Assembly (NCBI GenBank): GCA_021773365.1
Contig: JAJFKF010000039.1
Coordinates: 1-64,000 of the forward strand
Origin: Gammaproteobacteria bacterium
GTDB lineage: Bacteria; Pseudomonadota; Gammaproteobacteria; Steroidobacterales; Steroidobacteraceae
Length of the DNA: 64,000 nt
Direction of reading: 5' to 3'
Below are positions 44,727 to 51,877 of the stretch, one piece after another. Numbering within the stretch: position 1 is the stretch's first letter; each line of letters starts with the position of its first letter. The translations under genes were made by a program, and so were the position numbers. The notes beneath the pieces are model-generated. The model had not been told where the DNA came from, did not search any database, and saw nothing but the letters and a program-made list of their open reading frames with translations.

Positions 44727-44877
44727 TCTCGTTTCCTCCGGAGTGGTACTGTAGCCGGGCGGCAGTCGCAGAATCGTGCCGCCGTCACCCGCTTCGATAT
44801 CCCGGAGTGCCGAAAAGGGGTAGATGCGGCTGTTTTTTACCCCTTTTTGCGCGGAGTGCTACTCGTATACAGATGCC

Positions 44878-45402
44878 ATGAAGATCGAGAGCTCGTCCCA
44901 CGCCGCCCGCCTGGTGACCTCCGTACATGAAACGTACGGAGTCGAGCTGCATCGCTATCTGATGCGGCATCTGCCGAAATCCGCCGACGCGGGCGATCTG
45001 GCCCAGGAGGTCTACCTGCGCCTGCTGCGGTTGAACAGGAGCGAACTGGTCCGCAAGCCCATTGCCTATGTCTACGTCATTGCTTCCCAGGTTGCAGCGC
45101 AGTTCCGGATGCGCAACGACCAGGATCCGGTGACATACGATTCCGATGCCGTGGCGTACTGGGGCGAGCACCCTATCGAGACCGCGCCGGACGAAGTCGG
45201 CGAACAGGTCAACGCGGAGCGCCAGCTGCAGCAGCTGTTGAACTTGCTACCGGCCATGCACCGCGAGGTATTGCTGTTACGCAAGCGGGACGGGTTGTCG
45301 TGGGTGGAGATTTCCCGCCAGCTGGATATCTCCGTACATACCGTCAAGAAGTATCAATACGAAGCAAGGGCGCGGCTCAGTGCTTCGCGGTCACGACCAT
45401 AG
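44878..45402 (+). CDS. FecI-like ECF sigma factor
   Basis: A 174-residue sigma factor with region 2 (LHRYLMRHLPKSADAGDLAQEVYLRLLRLNRSELVRKPIAYVYVIASQVAAQF) and region 4 (LPAMHREVLLLRKRDGLSWVEISRQLDISVHTVKKYQYEARARL). It is followed by fecR (6 bp) and is divergent from its probable target receptor. The frame before 44878 lacks homology. Confidence 0.92.
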   Translation: MKIESSSHAARLVTSVHETYGVELHRYLMRHLPKSADAGDLAQEVYLRLLRLNRSELVRKPIAYVYVIASQVAAQFRMRNDQDPVTYDSDAVAYWGEHPIETAPDEVGEQVNAERQLQQLLNLLPAMHREVLLLRKRDGLSWVEISRQLDISVHTVKKYQYEARARLSASRSRP

Positions 45403-45408
45403 GACATC

Positions 45409-46482
45409 ATGCAAATGGATACGCCAGCAAATTCACACCGTCAGCAGGAAATCGATCGCAAGGTAGTCGAGCAGGCGGCCGAATGGTTCACCCTGTTCGA
45501 GCAGTCCGGTGCAGCTGTGGAGCGTGACGCCTTCGCGGAGTGGTTGATGCGGTCGCCGGTCCATGTACAGGCATTCCTGAAAGTGACTGCCACTGAGCGC
45601 GTGCTTGAAGGCCTGCAATCGGAGCAGTGGCCCGAGACCGGCCTCGACGGCGTCGTACGCAATAGAAACGTGGTGGAGCTGAAACCGGCGATCGTGCTCG
45701 GTCCGCATCGTCAGCGTCGTGGGCGCAAATGGGTAGTGGGGCTTGCGGCAACTGTGGCTGCGTTAGGCGTATTCGTGTGGCAGCTGGCACCCATAGTCGA
45801 CGGTCGACTGAGTTATACGACAGCAACGGGAGAGCAGAGATCCGTGGAGCTGGCGGATGGCTCGGTAGCACACATGAACGCGCAATCGCGCCTTGAAGTA
45901 CGGTTCACGTCCCGTGAGCGTGAGCTGCGACTACTGGCTGGCGAAGTATTGTTCAGGGTGCACAACGACCCAGCCCGGCCATTCCGTGTACGTGCCGGAG
46001 AGGTAGTGGTGCAGGCGCTTGGCACACAGTTCAATGTCGACCGTCGCAATGAGCGGACGACGGTTTCCGTAGTCGAGGGTGTAGTGCGCGTTTCGGTGCA
46101 CCCCGATTCACTGGTTGTGGCGGAACCAGCGGCGCCCGGCACCGTCGAATCAAATGAAGTCCTGATGGCGGGGCAGACTGCGAATATTGTCGCCGACGGC
46201 CGAATCAGTAGAAACGATGCGGTCGATGTGACGCAAGTTACCGCCTGGCGTCAGCGGCGACTGGTCTTTGAGGAAGATACGCTTGAGGATATTGCCGCGG
46301 AGTTCAATCGCTATAATCGTACACCTCAGATTAAAATTGAGGGTGATGCAGTGCGCGAGCGCCGCTATGCTGCAGTATTCGATGCAGACGATCCAGAATC
46401 TTTGCTGCTATTCTTGCGGCGCGACCCGGGTATCGTTCTTGAGGTTCGAGGGCAAAGCCTGATAGTCCGGCAGCGTCAGTAA
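45409..46482 (+). CDS. FecR-family anti-sigma regulator
   Basis: A 357-residue protein: DUF4880 domain (EQAAEWFTLFEQSGAAVERDAFAEWLMRSPVHVQAFLKVTATE), membrane segment (about 108-126, VVGLAATVAALGVFVWQLA) and periplasmic FecR domain (VELADGSVAHMNAQSRLEVRFTSRERELRLLAGEVLFRVHNDPARPFRVRAGEVVVQALGTQFNV). The C-terminal STN-like domain (IAAEFNRYNRTPQIKIEGDAVRERRYAAVFDADDPESLLLFL) is the closest match to the pseudogene at 34721. Partner of the sigma factor just upstream. Confidence 0.93.
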   Translation: MQMDTPANSHRQQEIDRKVVEQAAEWFTLFEQSGAAVERDAFAEWLMRSPVHVQAFLKVTATERVLEGLQSEQWPETGLDGVVRNRNVVELKPAIVLGPHRQRRGRKWVVGLAATVAALGVFVWQLAPIVDGRLSYTTATGEQRSVELADGSVAHMNAQSRLEVRFTSRERELRLLAGEVLFRVHNDPARPFRVRAGEVVVQALGTQFNVDRRNERTTVSVVEGVVRVSVHPDSLVVAEPAAPGTVESNEVLMAGQTANIVADGRISRNDAVDVTQVTAWRQRRLVFEEDTLEDIAAEFNRYNRTPQIKIEGDAVRERRYAAVFDADDPESLLLFLRRDPGIVLEVRGQSLIVRQRQ

Positions 46483-46490
46483 GGAACGCT

Positions 46491-47016
46491 GGGGCGCGGC
46501 GCCGGAGCTGCCCGATGGTTTCGAGGGACTCTCGGACGGTGAGGTCGACAGCTGGCGCGATCGGAGCACGGGCGGTGGCAGGACCTCGACATGGACCGCG
46601 TTAGGTATAACCCTGGATACCAATGTTATTTTGGAGCTTTCAAAGCCCGAGCCGAGCCCGCACCTCCTGAAGAAATTCCAGTAGCACCGATTCGTCTGTG
46701 CGACCTGCGCGCCGGTACTGTACGAACTGAGGTGCGGCATCGCTCAGCTCGCCGCCAGCAAGCGCCGCAAGGCACCGACAGAATTCATCGATGGGCTTCT
46801 GGGCGATGGCATCGAGGCGTTGCCATATGATCGTAAGGCGGCGGAAATTTACGCGGAGGAACGCGCTGCACTCACTGCCAAGGGTAGGCCACTCACCTAC
46901 GTGGATGGCCAGATCGCCGCTGTTGCACTCGCTTATGAGGCGGCCGTCGCCACCCGCAACGTCGATGACTTCAAGTCCTTCACTCGGCCTGCGCGTGGAG
47001 AACTGGTTCAAGTAGT
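46491..47016 (+). pseudogene. Decayed copy of Phd-VapC module
   Basis: This stretch repeats the 3' part of the antitoxin and all of vapC at 47760-48291, but it is broken. Lesions include a one-base insertion after the vapC start (near 46605), a CAG to TAG nonsense change in the FQQHR region (46679-46681), and a one-base insertion near the end. Just after it, GGATACGGGACGGAGCTTCAGCG matches the last bases of the primase-helicase gene (50695 on), so the helicase of this copy was deleted almost completely. Confidence 0.88.
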
Positions 47017-47154
47017 AGTCGCGAACCGTGACGGATACGGGACGGAGCTTCAGCGACGCAAACGCTGACTATAAGCCGCCAGCAATGCGCGGGTCGCTCT
47101 GCCGCATGCGAGCGCGTGCTCCAGCTGCGACAAGTTCGCTAAAGAAATACCCAA

Positions 47155-47304
47155 AAGTTCCCCGAAACTCCCTGGAGACTCTGCGGTGGTCACATGCGTA
47201 TCATGGCGCATGGTTGGAATCTGGGTCGTTGCGCTCGAGACAGGTGCTCCATTCTTCAAGGGCGTCAAAAAGCTGGTTCGAACTTTTTTGACTTAGGGAC
47301 GCCA
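47155..47304. repeat. Island repeat copy D with att-like core
   Basis: About 150 bp, nearly identical to copy E: CCGAAACTCCCTGGAGACTC, GTATCATGGCGCATGGTTGG, AGCTGGTTCGAACTTTTTTG, then GGGACGCCA (47296-47304), identical to the tRNA-Glu 3' end. The minus strand encodes LFDALEEWSTCLERN to TGA at 47201-47203. Similarity to copy C continues to about 47490. The stretch 47017-47525 has no intact gene. Confidence 0.85.
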
Positions 47305-47525
47305 CTTCCCGGGCGCGTGTGCGCCCGTACTTTTTGTGCACGTGGTTTCTGCAAGTATTTGGAAAAAAATAACAATAAATCAGAACGGGTAAGCGGTTCG
47401 AAGACTCGGTTTCTATTTGGTCGATTCTCCTGCTTCAGACATGATTCCTCAGAAACCCTTCCGCGAACTCTTTCAAGTTCAATGTGCAGCATGCGGGGTA
47501 ACCCTTCGAGGGGCTCGGGAGGGGC

Positions 47526-47571
47526 TTGGAATTCCAGTCGGCAGACGCTATTATGGCCACAATTGTAGCCA
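47526..47571 (+). promoter_or_regulatory. Promoter and operator of the phd-vapC-primase operon
   Basis: TTGGAA (47526-47531) and TATTAT (47549-47554) are separated by 17 bp, a good sigma-70 promoter. The pseudopalindrome TGGCCACAATTGTAGCCA (47554-47571; one mismatched pair) begins at the last base of the -10 and covers the start point, 17 bp before the antitoxin ATG. Phd antitoxins repress by binding such sites. Confidence 0.65.
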
Positions 47572-47587
47572 CATTAAAGGTGCTGCC

Positions 47588-47881
47588 ATGCGCGAAAGCA
47601 CGATCCGGGAGGCGAAAAACGCCTTCACCCGGCTGATTCATTCCGCCGAGAAAGGTGAGGCCGTGCGCATCACGCGCCACGGAAAACCCGTGGCGGTGCT
47701 GGTGTCCAACCGCGAGTACCAGCGCCTGAACACCGGTGGGGCTCGTAAGGATCCCTGGGAGTTCCTGAAGGACTGGCGCGCGAAGCTGCCTGATGATTTC
47801 GAGGGACTCTCGGACCGTGAGGTCGACAGCTGGCGCGACAGGAGCACGGGCGGTGGCAGGACCTCGACATGGAGCGCATGA
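47588..47881 (+). CDS. Phd/YefM-family antitoxin
   Basis: A 97-residue antitoxin: MRESTIREAKNAFTRLIHSAEKGEAVRITRHGKPVAVLVSNREYQRL is the Phd DNA-binding fold, and the C-terminal acidic part (DDFEGLSDREVDSWRDR) would wrap VapC. The ATG at 47588 is preceded by AAAGGTG; the longer frame from 47417 runs through the repeat. The stop lies 13 bp inside vapC. Confidence 0.92.
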   Translation: MRESTIREAKNAFTRLIHSAEKGEAVRITRHGKPVAVLVSNREYQRLNTGGARKDPWEFLKDWRAKLPDDFEGLSDREVDSWRDRSTGGGRTSTWSA

Positions 47882-48291
47882 GGTTCATCCTGGATACCAA
47901 TGTCATTTCGGAGCTTTCCAAGCCCGAGCCGAATCCGCGTGTCCTGAAGAAGTTCCAGCAGCACCGTTTCGTCTGCGCGACCTGCGCGCCGGTGCTGCAT
48001 GAACTGAGATTCGGTATCGCGCAGCTCGCCGCCGGAAAACGCCGCAAGGCACTGACGGAATTCATCGATGGTCTTCTAGGCGATGGCATTGAGGCGTTGC
48101 CATATGATCGCAAGGCGGCGGAAATCCACGCGCAGGAACGCGCCGCACTTACTGCCAAGGGTACGCCGCCCACCTATGTGGATGGCCAGATCGCCGCGAT
48201 TGCACTCGCTTGTGATGCGGCCGTCGCAACCCGCAATGTCGATGACTTCAAGCCCTTCACCGGCCTGCGCGTGGAGAACTGGTTCAAGTAA
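47869..48291 (+). CDS. vapC: VapC-family PIN-domain toxin
   Basis: A 140-residue PIN ribonuclease. The acidic residues are in place: Asp in FILDTNVISEL, Glu in LHELRFGI, Asp in YVDGQIAAIA and the ATRNVDDF closing motif. It is encoded with a 13-bp overlap after the antitoxin and 12 bp before the primase-helicase, so all three are probably one operon. A broken copy lies at 46590-47016. Confidence 0.93.
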   Translation: MERMRFILDTNVISELSKPEPNPRVLKKFQQHRFVCATCAPVLHELRFGIAQLAAGKRRKALTEFIDGLLGDGIEALPYDRKAAEIHAQERAALTAKGTPPTYVDGQIAAIALACDAAVATRNVDDFKPFTGLRVENWFK

Positions 48292-48303
48292 CCATCGCGA
48301 ACC

Positions 48304-50712
48304 GTGACAGGATCTGGCCACATCGCGGCCCTGCGCGCCCGGCTCGCCGAACTGGATGCTGAGCGGGCGTCAATCACCCGCAAGCTCCAGGCTTTTCAAA
48401 CTCAGACCGACTTCCCGGTCGCTGGAACCAGCCTGCCTTCCGTCACAGCTGAATCGAAGCCCGCGGAGAAGATCGCGCTCTTCCGTCGCCTTTTCGCCGG
48501 TCGCCAGGACATCTTTCCTCTCTATTGGCACAGCCCCAAGACCGAACGTTCCGGCTACGCTCCTGCCTGTGCGAACGAGTGGGTGCGTGGGGTCTGTAAC
48601 AAACCGCAGGTGAAGTGCGGCGAATGCCCAAACCAGGCTTTCATTCCCTTGAGTGATCAGGTGATCGCCCAGCACCTGCGTGGTACTGATCGCACCCGCT
48701 CGCGGGACTACATCGCTGGCGTCTATCCGCTGCTTCCTGATGACACCTGCTGGTTCCTCGCTGCCGACTTCGATGGCGATCAATGGTCGGCAGATGCTTC
48801 GGCGTACCTCGAGACTTGTCTTGCGCGGAACATTCCCGCGGCGCTTGAGCGTTCCCGGTCAGGGGAGGGCGGTCACGTTTGGATTTTCTTCTCTCAGCCA
48901 CTGCCGGCCAAAGAAGCCCGGCAACTCGGTGCCTACCTGTTGACCGAAACCCTCGAGCGCCGCCCCGAGATCGGGTTCGCCTCCTACGATCGCTTCTTTC
49001 CCAGCCAGGACACGCTGCCGCGTGGTGGTTTCGGCAATCTCATTGCACTGCCACTGCAGCGACAGGCCCGCCACTACGGCAACAGCCTGTTTGTGAACGG
49101 GAAGCTCGAATCCTATTCTGACCAATGGGCCTTCCTTGCCTCGCTCCCCCGCATGGAACCGCGCGCCGTGTACGACCTTATTGCCGAAGCTCAGGCCCGC
49201 GATCGTGTGCTTGGCGTGCGGATACCGCTCGCGGATGATGCCGGAGAGGAGCCTTGGCGCTTTTCCCCGTCTCGCCGACAGAATATCCAGCCCGTCACGG
49301 AAGCTTTGCCAGAACGCGTGAGGGTTGTCATGGCTGATGGTCTCTATGTCGACCGCACCGCTTTGCCGCCTTCTATGGTCGCGCGCCTGCTGCGGCTGGC
49401 CGCTTTTCAGAACCCCGAATTCTATCGCGCCCAAGCCATGCGCATGCCCACGTACGGCAAGCCCCGAATCGTTTCCTGCGCAGAACTGCACAGCAAGCAG
49501 GTTCAGTTGCCACGCGGATGCCTGGACGAGGCACTTGAGCTGCTACGCGGCCACAAGGTGGAACCGGAGATCGAGGATCTGCGCGAATCGGGCGCGCCGC
49601 TGGATTGCCGCTTTCTGGGTACTCTTCGTCCCGAACAAAAAATTGCCGTCGGCGCCCTCGCGGTACACGATACCGGTGTTCTCGCAGCCACCACCGCTTT
49701 TGGCAAGACTGTTGTTGCAGCTGCCCTCATTGCCCGTCGCCAGCGCAACACCCTCGTTCTTGTCCACCGTAAGGAGCTGCTGACCCAGTGGGTCGAACGG
49801 CTCAAGACGTTTCTCGCCATCGACTCCACCCAGATCGGCACTATTGCTGGGGGCCGGCGCAAAGCCACCGGCAAGCTCGATGTCGCCGTCATTCAAAGCC
49901 TGGTGCGCAAGGGCGAAGTGTCGGACCTGATTGCCGGCTACGGACACCTCATCGTCGACGAATGCCATCACCTCTCCGCCAAGACCTTCGAACTCGTCAC
50001 CCACCGCTCCAAAGCTCGCTGCGTCCTCGGCCTCTCCGCCACCGTCACTCGCAAGGACGGTCACCACCCCATCATCTTCATGCAATGCGGCCCCATTCGG
50101 CATCGCGTCGATCCGCGCACCCAGGCCGCTCGTCGCGGCTTCGAGCACACGGTCCGGATCCGCGAAACGGATTTCCGGTTGCCGCCGCAGCTTGATGTTG
50201 ATCGTCCGGCCATTGCCGCGCTGTACGCGGCCGTTGCCCAGGACGAGGCGCGCAATGCCCTGATTTTCGATGACGTGCTGAAGGCCCTGGAGGCTGGCCG
50301 ATCACCCCTTGTTCTCACCGAACGGCGCGAGCACCTCGAGGCATTGCGCCGGCGCTTCGAGCCGTTCACCAGCTCATTGGTTGTTCTCCATGGCGGCCTT
50401 TCCGCCTCGGAACGGCGGGCTGCCACTGCCGCTTTGAAATCCGCAGGTTCCACCGAACGGCTGATACTGGCCACCGGCCGTTATCTTGGCGAAGGCTTCG
50501 ACGACCCCCGCCTCGATACCCTGTTTCTCCTCATGCCGATCTCCTGGAAGGGAACCCTTGCCCAGTACGTCGGCCGCCTGCACCGCGAGCACGACGGTAA
50601 GCGTGAGGTCATTGTTTATGACTACGTTGACGCCCAGGTTCCGATCCTTGCCCGTATGGCGGCCAAGCGGGCGCAGGGGTATCGGGCGCTCGGATATGGG
50701 ACGGAGCTTTAG
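48304..50712 (+). CDS. TOTE-type archaeo-eukaryotic primase fused to a superfamily 2 helicase
   Basis: An 802-residue fusion. The N-terminal primase-like domain (about 50-270) has GYAPACANEWVRGVC..KCGECPNQAF, the metal-binding AADFDGD (about 154-160), SRSGEGGHVWIFF with the conserved His near 190, and DTLPRGGFGNLIALPLQ. This matches the primase domain of TOTE conflict systems. The C-terminal helicase has Walker A TTAFGKT (463-469), DECHH (near 550), LSATVTRKDG and motif VI QYVGRLHRE (near 754). It starts with GTG 12 bp after vapC. Such proteins are predicted to act against invading nucleic acid. Here a toxin-antitoxin pair is upstream, which may guard it. Confidence 0.85.
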   Translation: MTGSGHIAALRARLAELDAERASITRKLQAFQTQTDFPVAGTSLPSVTAESKPAEKIALFRRLFAGRQDIFPLYWHSPKTERSGYAPACANEWVRGVCNKPQVKCGECPNQAFIPLSDQVIAQHLRGTDRTRSRDYIAGVYPLLPDDTCWFLAADFDGDQWSADASAYLETCLARNIPAALERSRSGEGGHVWIFFSQPLPAKEARQLGAYLLTETLERRPEIGFASYDRFFPSQDTLPRGGFGNLIALPLQRQARHYGNSLFVNGKLESYSDQWAFLASLPRMEPRAVYDLIAEAQARDRVLGVRIPLADDAGEEPWRFSPSRRQNIQPVTEALPERVRVVMADGLYVDRTALPPSMVARLLRLAAFQNPEFYRAQAMRMPTYGKPRIVSCAELHSKQVQLPRGCLDEALELLRGHKVEPEIEDLRESGAPLDCRFLGTLRPEQKIAVGALAVHDTGVLAATTAFGKTVVAAALIARRQRNTLVLVHRKELLTQWVERLKTFLAIDSTQIGTIAGGRRKATGKLDVAVIQSLVRKGEVSDLIAGYGHLIVDECHHLSAKTFELVTHRSKARCVLGLSATVTRKDGHHPIIFMQCGPIRHRVDPRTQAARRGFEHTVRIRETDFRLPPQLDVDRPAIAALYAAVAQDEARNALIFDDVLKALEAGRSPLVLTERREHLEALRRRFEPFTSSLVVLHGGLSASERRAATAALKSAGSTERLILATGRYLGEGFDDPRLDTLFLLMPISWKGTLAQYVGRLHREHDGKREVIVYDYVDAQVPILARMAAKRAQGYRALGYGTEL

Positions 50713-50794
50713 CGGCGCGGACGCGGGTCGCTCTGCAGCATGCGAGTGCGTGCCCCAGTTGCGACAAGTTCGCTGAAGAAATACCTAAAACTTC

Positions 50795-50938
50795 CCTGAA
50801 ACTCCCTGGAGACTCTGCAGTGGTCACATGCGTATCATGGCGCATGGTTGGAATCAGAGTCGTTGCGCTCGAGACAGGTGTTCCATTCTTCAAGGGTTTC
50901 AAGAAGCTTGTTCGAACTTTCTCTGTTTAGGGACGTCA
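50795..50938. repeat. Island repeat copy E and right attachment core
   Basis: About 144 bp, a near copy of D: CCTGAAACTCCCTGGAGACTC, GTATCATGGCGCATGGTTGG, AGCTTGTTCGAACTTTC, ending GGGACGTCA (50930-50938). The next bases TCACATTTT also match those after tRNA-Glu. The minus strand encodes LLETLEEWNTCLERN to TGA at 50835-50837. It forms the right end of the island. Confidence 0.85.
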
Positions 50939-51130
50939 TCACATTTTCACCCCTTGAATCTGCCATAAGAGCTTGAAAGAAAAGGAGATTTCAGGGGTTC
51001 GCAAGCCCTCGCTCCGGGCGCAGGAAATCCGCCCAGCGAAGGCTACCTTGAGCGCGATTCTGCGGTCCTGCAGCCGATCGGAATTCCATTGGCTACAAGG
51101 ACCTGCCATGAACTCCAGCGGGGTTCGAAC
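50939..51130 (-). pseudogene. 3' remnant of a second serine recombinase
   Basis: About 190 bp align with 22090-22282, the 3' end of the intact recombinase. The encoded peptide is RTPLEFMAGPCSQWNSDRLQDRRIALKVAFAGRISCARSEGLRTPEISFSFKLLWQIQ. It is diverged at many positions, with a one-base loss just before the att core. The rest of the gene is missing; OmpW begins at 51140. It is the scar of a second, related element at the same site. Confidence 0.85.
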
Positions 51131-51139
51131 CTTGGCGTC

Positions 51140-51841
51140 TCAGAAGGAAAATCCCACCGTCAATCCGAAGACGTCCGGATCGGCGGTCAGATCGATTGTC
51201 CGGGATACCACGCCGAGCCCGGGTGTATCGGTATTCACCGTAGCGGAAGTATTGATCCAGTACCGCGAGTAGGACAGATCCAGCGTCCAGCGTGAGCCCA
51301 GCGGCATGGTTGCCCCGATCTTCGCCACCGGACCAGTGTGGGAATCAAGATCGCCGTCGCTGTCGGTCCCGCCGAAAGCCGCCGTGTAACCAGGGCGTAT
51401 CTCATTGTCCTTGAACCACGTGTAATTCACTCCAGCGCTAACGTAGGGTGTGAAACCCGGCAACGGGAATGAGTACTTCACCAGCACTGCGGGAAACCAC
51501 GCCCGGGTTGAACCCACCTCACCGAGGGCAGCGGCCGCGCCTTGACCTGTCAGACGGATCTGCGGCGGGGCTCCTACCTGCACTACCAGCGAAAGCGGCC
51601 CGGTGAGTTTGCGCTCATAGACCAGAGCAATCGTGTCGGTATCCTTCGTGCCAAGGGTGACGCCGGGAGGCGTCGTGCCGGGCGGCCCGGAGAGCTCGCT
51701 GGAGCTTGAATTGAACGACACCCGCGCATATCCGATCGTGAGCGAATTGTCGGGCGTTTCGGCTTTGGCGATGGCGCCGCAGAAGGCCATGGTCAAAGTT
51801 GCCGCATAAGCGATACGGCGATAGTTCGTTGTTCGTGACAT
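51140..51841 (-). CDS. OmpW-family outer-membrane protein
   Basis: A 233-residue protein with a signal peptide (about 1-27) and an eight-stranded barrel pattern: LTIGYARVSFNSSSSELSG, then LSLVVQVGAPP, VLVKYSFPLPGFTPYVSAGVNYTWFKD, WTLDLSYSRYWINTS and the terminal VFGLTVGFSF ending in Phe. OmpW proteins form small hydrophobic channels. Its stop lies 10 bp from the recombinase remnant, so this is the first intact gene right of the island. Confidence 0.88.
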   Translation of the reverse strand: MSRTTNYRRIAYAATLTMAFCGAIAKAETPDNSLTIGYARVSFNSSSSELSGPPGTTPPGVTLGTKDTDTIALVYERKLTGPLSLVVQVGAPPQIRLTGQGAAAALGEVGSTRAWFPAVLVKYSFPLPGFTPYVSAGVNYTWFKDNEIRPGYTAAFGGTDSDGDLDSHTGPVAKIGATMPLGSRWTLDLSYSRYWINTSATVNTDTPGLGVVSRTIDLTADPDVFGLTVGFSF

Positions 51842-51877
51842 TGGTCGTTTCTCCCGTTGGTTAATGGAAATAGAGCG

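Larger units (their letters stand above)
22081..50938. mobile_element. Integrative island in tRNA-Glu, about 28.9 kb
   Basis: The left edge is the tRNA-Glu 3' end, immediately followed by a large serine recombinase with an AlpA-like factor. The right edge is the GGGACGTCATCACATTTT copy at 50930, which matches GGGACGCCATCACATTTT at 22081 with one difference. Inside are toxin-antitoxin and anti-phage-type systems, csrA, TonB-receptor units, gene fragments and five internal repeats. The interior appears composite: several junctions (36627, 38856, 47296, 50930) look like former attachment sites, so the block is probably several stacked or eroded elements, not one clean insertion. Confidence 0.75.

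Noticed and set aside
42837-44930. 697-codon plus-strand open frame
   Set aside because: It is antisense to the STN-TonB receptor at 41580-44726, whose frame has clear family motifs from end to end. High-GC antisense frames are often open.
35268-50938. Repeats as a CRISPR array or integron attC sites
   Set aside because: The five copies are 1-10 kb apart and 110-150 bp long, so not CRISPR. No integron integrase (tyrosine type with its extra motif) is present and the copies lack the attC simple-site pairs; a serine recombinase is adjacent instead.
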